Source: JACMQX01 sp044225675 (GTDB taxonomy: Bacteria; Pseudomonadota; Gammaproteobacteria; Burkholderiales; Burkholderiaceae_C). From it: a DNA stretch of 64,000 nt. Position 1 is the stretch's first letter. Every line of letters begins with the position of its first letter. Positions 1-10,279 of this stretch are shown piece by piece. The notes below the pieces were generated by a model. The model was not told the origin of the DNA, ran no database searches, and saw only the letters and a list, made by a program, of their open reading frames with translations. The stretch spans positions 62,001 through 126,000 of the forward strand of contig JBGAIH010000009.1 in NCBI GenBank assembly GCA_044225675.1. The letters are read 5' to 3'. The position numbers and the translations under genes were made by a program.

Positions 1-1217
1 CCCGCCGCCTTGAAGATCTCGTGCAGGCCTTCGCGCTCGGCCTGCTCCTTCACCAGGCCGGAGCCGGGAACGACCATGGCCAGCTTGACGTTGCGCGCCA
101 CCTTCTGCCCCATCTTCTTCACGACGGCGGCGGCCTCGCGCATGTCCTCGATGCGGCTGTTGGTGCAGGAGCCGATGAACACCTTGTCGATGAGGATGTC
201 GTCCAGGGCCTTGCCCGGCTGCAGTCCCATGTAGGTCAGCGCCCGCTCGATGGCGCCGCGCTTGTTGGCGTCTTTCTCGGCATCGGGGTCGGGCACGCGT
301 GCGTCGATGCCCAGCACCATCTCGGGCGAGGTGCCCCAGGTGACCTGCGGGACGATCTTCGCGGCGTCGAGTTCGACGACGGTGTCGAACTTCGCGTCGG
401 GGTCGGATTGCAGCGTCCGCCAGTACGCGACGGCCTGGTCCCATTCCACGCCGGTGGGTGACAGCGGGCGCCCGCGCAGGTACTCGATGGTCTTGTCGTC
501 GACCGCGACCAGGCCGGCGCGAGCGCCGCCTTCGATGGCCATGTTGCAGACCGTCATCCGGCCTTCCATCGACAGCGCGCGGATCGCCGAGCCCGCGAAC
601 TCGATGGTGTAGCCCGTGCCGCCGGCCGTGCCGATGCGCCCGATGATGGCCAGCACGATGTCCTTGGCCGTCACGCCGGGGCTGAGCCGGCCCTCGACCT
701 TGATGAGCATGTTCTTCGCCTTCTTGGCCAGCAGCGTCTGCGTGGCCATGACGTGCTCCACCTCGCTCGTGCCGATGCCGTGCGCCAGCGCGCCGAAGGC
801 GCCATGCGTGGAGGTGTGCGAATCGCCGCAGACCACCGTCATGCCCGGCAGCGTCGCGCCCTGCTCGGGGCCGATCACGTGCACGATGCCCTGGCGCTTG
901 GACAGGAACGGGAAGAAGGCCGCCGCGCCGAACTCGGCGATGTTGCTGTCCAGCGTGGTGATCTGCTCCTTGCTGATCGGGTCGGCGATGCCGTCATAGC
1001 CGCGCTCCCAGCCGGTGGTGGGCGTGTTGTGGTCGGCGGTGGCCACGATGGAGCTGACGCGCCAGACCTTGCGGCCGGCCTCGCGCAGGCCTTCGAAGGC
1101 CTGCGGGCTCGTGACTTCATGGACCAGGTGGCGGTCGATGTAGAGGATGGCGGTGCCGTCTTCCTCGGTGTGGACGACGTGCTCGTCCCAGATCTTGTCG
1201 TACAGGGTGCGTCCCAT
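1..1217 (-). CDS. leuC: 3-isopropylmalate dehydratase large subunit, 3' end cut by window edge
   Basis: LeuC isomerises 2-isopropylmalate to 3-isopropylmalate in leucine synthesis, as the [4Fe-4S] large subunit paired with LeuD. The start ATG lies at 1217-1215 behind a GAGGAAAG ribosome site, and 405 codons are visible reading off the left edge. The protein opens MGRTLYDKIWDEHVV and contains the family blocks VVCGDSHTSTHGAFGALAHG and FIGSCTNSRIEDM. The first cluster cysteine is about residue 351. The two remaining cluster cysteines and roughly 65 C-terminal residues lie outside the window. The LysR gene ends 27 bases upstream on the same strand. It is intact as far as seen, and leuD and leuB are expected beyond the edge. 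Confidence 0.97.
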   Translation of the reverse strand, partial: MGRTLYDKIWDEHVVHTEEDGTAILYIDRHLVHEVTSPQAFEGLREAGRKVWRVSSIVATADHNTPTTGWERGYDGIADPISKEQITTLDSNIAEFGAAAFFPFLSKRQGIVHVIGPEQGATLPGMTVVCGDSHTSTHGAFGALAHGIGTSEVEHVMATQTLLAKKAKNMLIKVEGRLSPGVTAKDIVLAIIGRIGTAGGTGYTIEFAGSAIRALSMEGRMTVCNMAIEGGARAGLVAVDDKTIEYLRGRPLSPTGVEWDQAVAYWRTLQSDPDAKFDTVVELDAAKIVPQVTWGTSPEMVLGIDARVPDPDAEKDANKRGAIERALTYMGLQPGKALDDILIDKVFIGSCTNSRIEDMREAAAVVKKMGQKVARNVKLAMVVPGSGLVKEQAEREGLHEIFKAA

Positions 1218-1244
1218 GGATAACTTTCCTCGTGGTCAATGATT

Positions 1245-2201
1245 CTAGGCAGTTGTGGCGCGGGCGGTAAGGTGGTCCACCAGCAGCCGCGCGGTGACGG
1301 GCAGGGTCGTGAAGTCGCGCGCGACGAGCTGGATCTTCCGTTCGGACCAATCATCGGTCAGGGCGATGCTTTCAAGATCGCCCACCCCGTGCATCAGCTC
1401 GAAGGCCCGCAGCGGCATGACGCCGACCCCAAGACCGTTGTGGATCATCCGGCACATGGCGTCGAGCCCGGTCACGTGGATGCGCAGCCGGATGCTGCGT
1501 CCGGCCCGGGTGGCGGCGCCGTGGATCGCCATGTAGATCGAGCTGGTGGAGTGAAGGCCGACGTGGTCGAAGTCCAGGCTCTCTTCAAACGCGATCGCCG
1601 GGCGCCCGGACAGCGGGTGGCCGCGCGGGATGATCAGCGCCAGGCGGTCCTCGCGGTAGGCCATCGTCTGCAACTCGCCGACGCCGGCGGCTACGTTGCA
1701 AATGCCCAGGTCGGCGGCGCCTTCCTGGACGGCCCGGACCACTTCGGTGCTCAGGTGTTCTTCCAGATCGATCTTGATCTCTGAATGATCGCGCACGAAG
1801 GCACCGAGGTCTTCGGGCAGGAACTGCACGATGGCCGAGATGCTGGCGTGCACGCGCACGTGGCCGCGAATGCCGTCCGCGTACTCGCTGAGCTCGCCCT
1901 GCATCTTCTCCAGACTGAAGAGCACGGAACGGGCATGGTGCAGCAGGCTTTCGCCCGCCGGCGTGAGGTTCACGCCGCGCGTGTGGCGGTACAGCAGGGG
2001 AGTATCGAGCGTGGCCTCCAGGTCGGACAAGCGCTTGCTGACCGCTGAGGCGGCGATGAACTCGCGCTCCGCCGCCTTGCCGATGCTGCCCAGCTCGCAG
2101 ACGGCCACGAACAGCTGCAGCGAGGTGAGGTCGATGCGGCGGGCGAAGTTGCGCTCGGAGGTCTTCATGGCGGGGAGGGGCCTCTTGTCATCGTGCTCCA
2201 A
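1245..2201 (-). CDS. LysR-family transcriptional regulator
   Basis: A LysR-type regulator: an N-terminal winged helix-turn-helix (about residues 24-83, with LTSLQLFVAVCELGSIGKAA and SAVSKRLSDLEATL) followed by a periplasmic-binding-like effector domain to the C terminus. The start is ambiguous. TTG at 2201 has a good AGGAAG site five bases upstream and gives 318 residues. ATG at 2168 gives 307 residues and a more usual N terminus but has no clear ribosome site. It lies just upstream of leuC on the same strand, so control of leucine genes is possible, but nothing in the protein identifies the ligand. A gap of about 190 bases separates it from gltA and holds the gltA terminator. Confidence 0.9.
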   Translation of the reverse strand: MEHDDKRPLPAMKTSERNFARRIDLTSLQLFVAVCELGSIGKAAEREFIAASAVSKRLSDLEATLDTPLLYRHTRGVNLTPAGESLLHHARSVLFSLEKMQGELSEYADGIRGHVRVHASISAIVQFLPEDLGAFVRDHSEIKIDLEEHLSTEVVRAVQEGAADLGICNVAAGVGELQTMAYREDRLALIIPRGHPLSGRPAIAFEESLDFDHVGLHSTSSIYMAIHGAATRAGRSIRLRIHVTGLDAMCRMIHNGLGVGVMPLRAFELMHGVGDLESIALTDDWSERKIQLVARDFTTLPVTARLLVDHLTARATTA

Positions 2202-2340
2202 GATGGCTTCCTGGATTTTCTCCCTTTTGGTGTGTGTTCGTCATCGTCAACCGCGATGACCGGCATGCCGGGGCGCGCACCGAGGAATGAGCACGCGATC
2301 CGGGGCCTTGAGAAAAGGCCTGCAATGGAGCTGCCAGAAC

Positions 2341-2366
2341 AAAAAAGGCCCGCAGAGCGGGCCTTT
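2341..2366 (-). terminator. Intrinsic terminator of the sdh-gltA operon
   Basis: Ten-base arms (2344-2353 and 2357-2366, AAAGGCCCGC / GCGGGCCTTT) enclose a three-base loop. The A-run at 2341-2346 reads as a U-tract on the minus strand. It lies just after the gltA stop codon. Confidence 0.88.
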
Positions 2367-2392
2367 GAGGAGCATGGCTGCCGGTTCGGCGA

Positions 2393-3703
2393 TCAGCGCT
2401 TGTCGATCGTTGGCACGTCGCGGCGCGGCGAGCCGGTGAACAGCTGGCGCGGGCGGCCGATCTTGTATTCCGGATCGCCGATCATCTCGTTGAGCTGGGC
2501 GATCCAGCCGACGGTGCGGGCCAGCGCGAAGATCGCGGTGAACAGCGGCACCGGGATGCCGATGGCGCGCTGCACGATGCCAGAGTAGAAGTCCACGTTC
2601 GGGTAGAGCTTGCGCGAGACGAAGTACTCGTCTTCCAGCGCGATCTTCTCGAGCGCCATGGCCAGCTTGAACAGCGGGTCGTTCTCAAGGCCCAGCTCGC
2701 CCAGCACCTCGCGGCAGGTCTCCTGCATGAGCTTGGCGCGCGGGTCGTAATTCTTGTAGACGCGGTGGCCGAAGCCCATCAGCTTGACGCCGGAGTTCTT
2801 GTCCTTGACCTGCTTGATGAACTCGCCGATCTTCTCGACGCCGCCTGCCTTCTGGATGTCGTGCAGCATGTTGAGTGCGGCCTCGTTCGCACCCCCGTGG
2901 GCCGGTCCCCAGAGGCAGGCCACGCCGGCAGCGATGGCTGCGAACGGGTTGGTGCCCGACGAGCCGCACAGACGCACCGTGGAGGTGGACGCGTTCTGCT
3001 CGTGGTCGGCGTGCAGCGTGAAGATGCGGTCGAGCGCGCGCTCGAGCACCGGGCTCACCACATAGGGCTCGCACGGCGTGGCGAACATCATGTGCAGGAA
3101 GTTGCCGGCATAGCTCAGCTCGTTCTTGGGGTACATGTACGGCTGGCCGATGGTGTACTTGTAGGCCATGGCCACGAGCGTCGGCATCTTGGCGATCAGG
3201 CGGATCGCCGCGATCTCGCGGTGCTCGGGGTTGTTGATGTCGGTGCTGTCGTGATAGAAGGCCGACAGTGCGCCGACCAGGCCCGTCATGATGGCCATCG
3301 GATGCGCGTCGCGGCGGAAGCCGCGCAGGAAGAACTGCATCTGTTCGTTGACCATGGTGTGCATGCTCACCAGGCGGCTGAAGTCCTTCTTGCCCTGGGC
3401 GTTGGGCAGCTCACCGTACAGCAGCAGGTGGCAGGTTTCCATGAAGTCGCAGTTCGTGGCCAGCTGCTCGATCGGGTAGCCCCGGTACAGCAGCTCTCCC
3501 TTGTCACCGTCGATGTAGGTGATGGCCGATTGCGTGGCCGCAGTCGACAGGAAGCCCGGGTCGTAGGTGAACATGCCCGTCTGCGCGTACAGCTTGCGGA
3601 TGTCCACGACGTCCGGCCCGATGGTGCCCTTGTAGACGGGCAGCTCGACGCTGGGGCTGCCGTTACTGAACGACAGGGTGGCTTTGTTGTCAGCGAGTTT
3701 CAT
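2393..3703 (-). CDS. gltA: Citrate synthase, type II
   Basis: Condenses acetyl-CoA with oxaloacetate to citrate, the entry step of the TCA cycle. The 436-residue length fits the hexameric Gram-negative type II enzyme. Family blocks include CLWGPAHGGANEAALN and GFGHRVYKNYDPRA, which carry the two catalytic histidines, and NVDFYSGIV, which carries the catalytic aspartate. The start was set at ATG 3703, giving MKLADNKATLSF behind an AAGGAAC ribosome site. An upstream in-frame ATG would add ten residues overlapping the end of sdhE without family support. It is the last gene of the sdhC-D-A-B-E-gltA run and is followed by an intrinsic terminator. Confidence 0.98.
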   Translation of the reverse strand: MKLADNKATLSFSNGSPSVELPVYKGTIGPDVVDIRKLYAQTGMFTYDPGFLSTAATQSAITYIDGDKGELLYRGYPIEQLATNCDFMETCHLLLYGELPNAQGKKDFSRLVSMHTMVNEQMQFFLRGFRRDAHPMAIMTGLVGALSAFYHDSTDINNPEHREIAAIRLIAKMPTLVAMAYKYTIGQPYMYPKNELSYAGNFLHMMFATPCEPYVVSPVLERALDRIFTLHADHEQNASTSTVRLCGSSGTNPFAAIAAGVACLWGPAHGGANEAALNMLHDIQKAGGVEKIGEFIKQVKDKNSGVKLMGFGHRVYKNYDPRAKLMQETCREVLGELGLENDPLFKLAMALEKIALEDEYFVSRKLYPNVDFYSGIVQRAIGIPVPLFTAIFALARTVGWIAQLNEMIGDPEYKIGRPRQLFTGSPRRDVPTIDKR

Positions 3704-3729
3704 TGCTAGTTCCTTGGTTTCCTTGCCCA

Positions 3730-4026
3730 TCATCCGGCGATGGCTTCCTGCGGCAGGACCCTGCCACAGTTGCGCAACATCTCCAGCACTTGTTTTGCCT
3801 CTGTTGTTATCGCGGCCTCGGGATCCTTGCGCCTGAGCAGCAGGTCCAGCAGGTCGTTGTCTGCCAAATCCATCAGTTCCCCGAGTCCGGCCGCCTGCGA
3901 CACCGTGAGCGTGGACTCGTGGCGGGCGAAGAACTTCTCGATGAACAGGTCGTTCTCGAGCAGGCCGCGTCGGCAGCGCCAGCGCAGCTTGCTGAGTTCA
4001 CGTTCGTCGAGCAGCCGGTCGGTCAT
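3730..4026 (-). CDS. sdhE: FAD assembly factor SdhE
   Basis: A small cytoplasmic protein that promotes covalent attachment of FAD to the SdhA flavoprotein. At 98 residues it is the usual family length, and it carries the diagnostic RGxxE motif (RRGLLENDLF, about residues 19-28) in an otherwise helical fold. It starts one base after the sdhB stop and precedes gltA, the position SdhE holds in many betaproteobacterial succinate dehydrogenase operons. Translation is probably coupled to sdhB. Confidence 0.94.
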   Translation of the reverse strand: MTDRLLDERELSKLRWRCRRGLLENDLFIEKFFARHESTLTVSQAAGLGELMDLADNDLLDLLLRRKDPEAAITTEAKQVLEMLRNCGRVLPQEAIAG

Positions 4027-4027
4027 G

Positions 4028-4732
4028 TCAGACGGCGCGCCTCACCATCAGTTCCTTGATCTTGCCGATCGCCATCGTCGGGTTCAGTCCCTTGGGGCAG
4101 ACATCGACGCAGTTCATGATCGTGTGGCAGCGGAACAGGCGGTACGGGTCCTCGAGGTTGTCCAGGCGCTCGGAGGTGGCCTCGTCGCGGCTGTCGGCGA
4201 TGAAGCGGTAGGCCTGCAGCAGGCCGGCCGGGCCGACGAACTTGTCCGGGTTCCACCAGAAGCTCGGGCAGCTGGTCGAGCAGCTCGCGCACAGGATGCA
4301 CTCGTACAGGCCATTGAGCTCTTCGCGCTCTTCGGGGCTCTGCAGGCGCTCCTTCTCGGGCGGCAGGTTGTCGTTGATCAGGTAGGGCTTGATCGAGTTG
4401 TACTGCTTGAAGAACTGCGTCATGTCCACGATCAGGTCGCGGATGACCGGCAGGCCGGGCAGCGGCTTGAGCACGATCGTGCCCGGCAGCGAGCGCATGT
4501 TCGTGAGGCAGGCCAGGCCGTTCTTGCCGTTGATGTTCATGGCGTCCGAGCCGCAGACGCCTTCGCGGCAGGAGCGGCGGAAGGAGATCGTCGGGTCTTG
4601 CGCCTTGAGTTTCATCAGGGCGTCCAGCAGCATGCGCTCATTGCCTTCGAGTTCGATCTCGATGGTCTGCATGTACGGCTTGGCGTCCTTGTCCGGGTCG
4701 TAGCGGTAGATCTGGAAAGTGCGTTTTTGCAT
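4028..4732 (-). CDS. sdhB: Succinate dehydrogenase iron-sulfur subunit
   Basis: The electron-transfer subunit of respiratory complex II, passing electrons from the SdhA flavin to ubiquinone. The 234-residue protein has an N-terminal plant-ferredoxin [2Fe-2S] site (CREGVCGSDAMNINGKNGLAC begins near residue 57) and a C-terminal domain with the two further clusters (CILCASCSTSCPS and CHTIMNCVDVCPKGLNP). All expected cysteines are present. It lies between sdhA (31 bases upstream) and sdhE (one base downstream). Confidence 0.98.
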   Translation of the reverse strand: MQKRTFQIYRYDPDKDAKPYMQTIEIELEGNERMLLDALMKLKAQDPTISFRRSCREGVCGSDAMNINGKNGLACLTNMRSLPGTIVLKPLPGLPVIRDLIVDMTQFFKQYNSIKPYLINDNLPPEKERLQSPEEREELNGLYECILCASCSTSCPSFWWNPDKFVGPAGLLQAYRFIADSRDEATSERLDNLEDPYRLFRCHTIMNCVDVCPKGLNPTMAIGKIKELMVRRAV

Positions 4733-4763
4733 GTCGTGGGGCTCCGGGCCTGAACTGGTCTGA

Positions 4764-6554
<1,791 letters not shown>

Positions 6555-6558
6555 TTTC

Positions 6559-6924
6559 TTAGAGTCTCCAGAGGACTTGGACTGCCCAGCCCGCACACGC
6601 GGTCAGCCAGACGATGGTGAGGATCTGCAGGGCCAGGCGGACCGAGACGGGCTTGACGTAGTCCATCCAGATGTCGCGCATGCCCACCCACACATGCCAC
6701 AGGAGCGAAACGATCACGGTGAAGGTCAGGACCTTCATCCACTGCGAGGCGAAGATGCCGGCCCAGCGCTCGTAGCCGACGGGGCCGCTGGTCAGCAGCA
6801 CGCGGGCCGTGACGATCAGCACGAAGACGGCCATCAGGCCGCCGGTGATGCGCTGGCTGAGCCAGTCGCGAAGTCCGTAGTGCGCGCCGACGACCGTGCG
6901 CTTGGAGCCGTAGTTGACTGCCAT
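6559..6924 (-). CDS. sdhD: Succinate dehydrogenase membrane anchor subunit
   Basis: One of the two membrane subunits of complex II. From ATG 6924, behind an AAGGAG site eight bases upstream, it is 121 residues with three predicted membrane helices and the haem-region motif LLWHVWVGMRDIWMDY, in which the histidine is the likely haem b ligand. A much longer in-frame reading upstream overlaps sdhC and has no family resemblance. It lies between sdhC and sdhA, with 20 and 4 bases of spacing. Confidence 0.95.
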   Translation of the reverse strand: MAVNYGSKRTVVGAHYGLRDWLSQRITGGLMAVFVLIVTARVLLTSGPVGYERWAGIFASQWMKVLTFTVIVSLLWHVWVGMRDIWMDYVKPVSVRLALQILTIVWLTACAGWAVQVLWRL

Positions 6925-6944
6925 GGTGAATTGCTCCTTGTCGC

Positions 6945-7379
6945 TCAGTAGAGGCCGAACAGCTTGGCGCCGAACACCAGCGTCAGCAGCACGCTGAGGG
7001 CCAGGGTGACGACGGCGGAGGTCCTGCCGAACTGCTTGCTGACGGCGGCATGGCTCACGTCCATCCACAGATGGCGCAGGCCGGCGATCAGGTGGTGCAG
7101 CAGAGCCCAGATCAGCACGAGCGCCACCAGCTTGAGAAACCACCCCGGAACGAAACCAAGGCCGCTGTTGAAGGCGGCCTTGAAGCGGGCATACGAGTAT
7201 TCGGAGGAGACGGAGGTGTCGAACATCCAGATGATGAAGGGCATCAGCAGGAACATGATCGCGCCGCTGATGCGGTGCAGGATGGACACGATGCCCGCAG
7301 CGGGCAGCCGGTAGGTGGGCAGGTCCGTGAGGGCGTTGATGTTGCGGAATTCAGGCCGCTTTTTCGCGAGCTCGGTCAT
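6945..7379 (-). CDS. sdhC: Succinate dehydrogenase cytochrome b556 subunit
   Basis: The larger cytochrome b subunit of complex II, 144 residues with three membrane helices. It carries the SdhC signature SILHRISGAIMF near residues 33-44 and HHLIAGLRHLWMD, which supplies the haem-ligand histidine. It is the first gene of the sdhCDAB-sdhE-gltA run. The 119 bases upstream, before the GntR stop codon, should carry the operon promoter; a TAGAAT-like -10 is visible on the minus strand but no convincing -35. Confidence 0.95.
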   Translation of the reverse strand: MTELAKKRPEFRNINALTDLPTYRLPAAGIVSILHRISGAIMFLLMPFIIWMFDTSVSSEYSYARFKAAFNSGLGFVPGWFLKLVALVLIWALLHHLIAGLRHLWMDVSHAAVSKQFGRTSAVVTLALSVLLTLVFGAKLFGLY

Positions 7380-7498
7380 GGAATGTGGCTTTCGTGGATG
7401 TAACTGCTTTGTAATTTCGTGAACGAGGACAGCTCAAAATTCTATTGCAACGCAGCAAGCACCGTGCATTGCGTCACGAATTTAATCGACTGGCCTGC

Positions 7499-8281
7499 TC
7501 AACTGAGCTCGTTGCGGTAGTGATGGGTGTCGGTGCGGTAGAGGCCGCGGCGCAGTTCCATGGGTACATCGTTGTAGGTATAGGCAATTCGTTCGACGCT
7601 CAAAAGGGGCGTGTGGCGCTCCACTTTCAGGAGCGCGCGCTGGGCCTCGTCGGGCATCACGGCGCGGATCTTTTCTTCGGCGCGCACCATGCGCACGCCG
7701 AACTCGGTCTCGAAGAGCGCGTACATCGGGCCGTGGTAGTCGGCCAGGCGCTCGGCGGTCAGGCCCTTGAACGGGCCGCCGGGCAGCCAGAGGTCCTCGA
7801 GGATCGTGGGCGTGCCCGCGAAGGCCAGGATGCGCCGCGCCTGCAGGACCGCGTCGCCCGGCCGCAGGGCCAGGGCCCGGGCGACGTCGGCGGTGGCACG
7901 CAAGCGCTTGCAGTCGACGATGTCGCGCTGGGCCGGGCCTTCGGCGTCAGGCGTGCCGCTGTCGGGCATCAGGCGCAGGAAGCGGTAGCGCACATGCTGC
8001 TCGGCATGGGTGGCGACAAAGGTGCCCTTGCCCTGGCGGCGCACCAGCAGGTTCTCGGCGGCGAGTTCGTCGATCGCCTTGCGCACCGTGCCCTGGCTCA
8101 CGCGAAAGCGCGCCGCCAGGTCCATCTCGCTCGGAATCGCCTCGGCTGGCTTCCACTCGCCGGCCTGCAGGCTCTGCAGGATCAGCGCCTTGATCTGCTG
8201 GTACAGCGGGCTGAAGGCCGGCGCCTGCGCACCGCTGGCGGCATCGGTGCCGTCGGTCGCCGTCGAGGGTGTCTGTGCCAT
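7499..8281 (-). CDS. GntR-family (UTRA/HutC-type) transcriptional regulator
   Basis: 260 residues from ATG 8281. A GntR winged helix-turn-helix occupies about residues 25-95 (IPSEMDLAARFRVSQGTVRKAIDELAAENLLVRRQGKGTFV), followed by a UTRA ligand-binding domain ending RRGLYRTDTHHYRNELS. It sits between the divergent mdh gene and the sdh operon on its own strand, which suggests control of TCA-cycle genes by a small metabolite. A TTG at 8332 would extend the protein by 17 residues into the operator region and is less likely. The palindrome at 8337-8350, 56 bases upstream of the start, is the probable binding site and would also allow autoregulation. Confidence 0.92.
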   Translation of the reverse strand: MAQTPSTATDGTDAASGAQAPAFSPLYQQIKALILQSLQAGEWKPAEAIPSEMDLAARFRVSQGTVRKAIDELAAENLLVRRQGKGTFVATHAEQHVRYRFLRLMPDSGTPDAEGPAQRDIVDCKRLRATADVARALALRPGDAVLQARRILAFAGTPTILEDLWLPGGPFKGLTAERLADYHGPMYALFETEFGVRMVRAEEKIRAVMPDEAQRALLKVERHTPLLSVERIAYTYNDVPMELRRGLYRTDTHHYRNELS

Positions 8282-8336
8282 TCGAAAGAAAGCTCCGGGC
8301 AGGGTGGGCCGCAAGGCATTGGGATGGTGCAATCAT

Positions 8337-8350
8337 ATCTTATATAAGAC
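8337..8350. promoter_or_regulatory. Palindromic operator candidate between GntR gene and mdh
   Basis: Contains the perfect 12-base palindrome TCTTATATAAGA (8338-8349), followed at 8351-8357 by a further ATAAGAC half-site. It lies 11 bases before the predicted mdh -35 element and upstream of the divergent GntR gene, where a repressor could act on both. The same 14-mer occurs inverted at 29135-29148. Binding by the adjacent GntR protein is inferred from position and symmetry. Confidence 0.65.
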
Positions 8351-8360
8351 ATAAGACAAA

Positions 8361-8390
8361 TTGACGCTAGCGGGTTTTCGCGGGTAAACT
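8361..8390 (+). promoter_or_regulatory. Predicted mdh promoter
   Basis: TTGACG at 8361-8366 and TAAACT at 8385-8390 with an 18-base spacer, about 95 bases upstream of the mdh start and directly beside the palindromic operator candidate. Confidence 0.55.
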
Positions 8391-8484
8391 CCCGGGCTGT
8401 TTCCAAGGGTCTCCAGCGCCGCCCAGGGCATGCAAGGGGACCTGCCGAGCGCCTGTCTCCCACCCACATTTCTGGAGTTTTCCC

Positions 8485-9471
8485 ATGAGCAAGAAGCCCG
8501 TCCGCGTTGCCGTCACCGGCGCCGCAGGCCAAATCGGTTACGCCCTGCTGTTTCGCATCGCCTCGGGCGAAATGCTCGGCAAGGACCAGCCCGTCATCCT
8601 GCAGTTGCTCGAAATTCCGGACGAGAAGGCCCAGAAGGCCCTCAAGGGCGTGATGATGGAACTCGAAGACTGCGCCTTCCCGCTGCTGGCCGGCATGGAA
8701 GCGCACGCCGACCCGATGACCGCCTTCAAGGACACCGACTATGCGCTGCTCGTGGGCGCACGTCCGCGCGGCCCCGGCATGGAGCGTGCCGACCTGCTCG
8801 CCGCCAATGCCCAGATCTTCACGGCCCAGGGCAAGGCGCTCGACAAGGTTGCCAGCCGCAACGTCAAGGTGCTCGTGGTCGGCAACCCGGCCAACACCAA
8901 TGCCTACATTGCCATGAAGAGCGCGCCCAGCCTGCCGCGCGAGAACTTCACGGCCATGCTGCGCCTCGACCACAACCGCGCGGCCAGCCAGATCGCGGCC
9001 AAGACCGGCGGCAAGGTCGGCGAGATCGAGAAGCTCACCGTGTGGGGCAACCATTCGCCCACGATGTACGCCGACTACCGCTTCGCCAGCATCGGCGGCA
9101 AGAGCGTCAAGGACCTGATCAACGACCAGGTGTGGAACGCCGACGTGTTCCTGCCCACCGTGGGCAAGCGCGGCGCCGCGATCATCGAGGCCCGTGGCCT
9201 GTCGTCGGCCGCATCGGCCGCCAACGCCGCCATCGACCACATGCGCGACTGGGCCCTGGGCTCCAACGGCAAGTGGGTCACGATGGGTGTGCCCTCCAAC
9301 GGCGACTATGGCATCCCCAAGGATGTGATGTTCGGCTTCCCGGTCACCACCAAGGACGGCAAGTACGAGATCGTGCAGGGCCTGGAGATCGACGCGTTCA
9401 GCCAGGAGCGCATCAACAAGACGCTCAAGGAACTGCAGGACGAGCAGGCTGGCGTCGCCCATCTGCTCTGA
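8485..9471 (+). CDS. mdh: Malate dehydrogenase (NAD-dependent)
   Basis: Interconverts malate and oxaloacetate with NAD in the TCA cycle. The 328-residue cytosolic-type enzyme has the Rossmann segment VAVTGAAGQIGYALLFRIASG at the N terminus, the GARPRGPGMERADLL substrate loop, LDHNRAASQIAAKTG with the catalytic aspartate and substrate arginine, and the WGNHSPTMYADY catalytic-histidine block. A TGGAG ribosome site lies eight bases before ATG 8485. It is divergent from the GntR gene and heads the run mdh-tam-lyase-exported protein-acnB on the plus strand. Confidence 0.98.
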   Translation: MSKKPVRVAVTGAAGQIGYALLFRIASGEMLGKDQPVILQLLEIPDEKAQKALKGVMMELEDCAFPLLAGMEAHADPMTAFKDTDYALLVGARPRGPGMERADLLAANAQIFTAQGKALDKVASRNVKVLVVGNPANTNAYIAMKSAPSLPRENFTAMLRLDHNRAASQIAAKTGGKVGEIEKLTVWGNHSPTMYADYRFASIGGKSVKDLINDQVWNADVFLPTVGKRGAAIIEARGLSSAASAANAAIDHMRDWALGSNGKWVTMGVPSNGDYGIPKDVMFGFPVTTKDGKYEIVQGLEIDAFSQERINKTLKELQDEQAGVAHLL

Positions 9472-9502
9472 TCGACGGCAGGCCGCGACCCGCTTGAGCC
9501 CC

Positions 9503-10279
9503 ATGGGTGACTGGAACCCCGCGCTGTACCGCCGCTACGAAGACGAGCGCACGCGGCCGGCGCGGGACCTGCTGGCCCAGGTGCCGCTCGCAAGCGCCGA
9601 ACTGGCGGTGGACCTGGGCTGCGGCCCCGGCAACTCGACGCAGTTGCTGGTCGAGCGCTTTGGCGCCGGCCAGGTGCTCGGCACCGACAACTCCGAACCC
9701 ATGCTCCAGAGCGCGCGCAAGCGCCTGCCCGAGGTGGCGTTCGAGTTCAGCGACGTGTCCACCTGGCAGCCCTCACGCGCGCCGCAGCTGATCTTCGCCA
9801 ATGCGGTGCTGCAATGGGTTCCCGGTCATGAAGCCCTGATCCCGCGTCTGTTCGCCGCGCTCGCGCCCGGCGGCGTGCTCGCGATCCAGATGCCCGACAA
9901 CCGCAACGAGCCGACCCACCGGTCGATGCGCGAGGTGGCGGCGCTGGCGCCCTGGTCCGAGCCGATCGGCGATGTCAACGCGCTGCGCACGGCTGTGCTG
10001 CCCGTCGAGGCGTACTACGACCTGCTGACGCCACAGGCGGAACGGGTCGACGTCTGGCACACGGTCTACCAGCATCCCATGGCCTCGCCGGCGGCGATCG
10101 TCGAATGGGTCAGCAGCACGGGACTCAAGCCCTTCGTGGACCGGTTGCCGGCCGAGCTGCGGCCTGGCTACCTCGCCGAGTACGAGCGGCGCATCGGCCT
10201 GGCCTATCCGCCGCGCGCCGACGGCCGGCTTCTGCTGGCCTTTCCGCGCATGTTCATCCTCGCGCAGCGCAAGCCATGA
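9503..10279 (+). CDS. tam: Trans-aconitate 2-methyltransferase-like SAM methyltransferase
   Basis: 258 residues from ATG 9503 (MGDWNPALYRRYEDERTRPA). Class I methyltransferase fold: the SAM motif VDLGCGPGNSTQLL lies near residues 37-50, followed by LGTDNSEPML and NAVLQWVPGHEAL. The Tam family methylates trans-aconitate, a spontaneous by-product of aconitase reactions that inhibits aconitase. Its place between mdh and acnB fits that detoxifying role. The in-frame TTG at 9494 is a less likely start. The stop overlaps the next start by four bases (ATGA). The substrate is inferred from overall resemblance and context. Confidence 0.82.
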   Translation: MGDWNPALYRRYEDERTRPARDLLAQVPLASAELAVDLGCGPGNSTQLLVERFGAGQVLGTDNSEPMLQSARKRLPEVAFEFSDVSTWQPSRAPQLIFANAVLQWVPGHEALIPRLFAALAPGGVLAIQMPDNRNEPTHRSMREVAALAPWSEPIGDVNALRTAVLPVEAYYDLLTPQAERVDVWHTVYQHPMASPAAIVEWVSSTGLKPFVDRLPAELRPGYLAEYERRIGLAYPPRADGRLLLAFPRMFILAQRKP

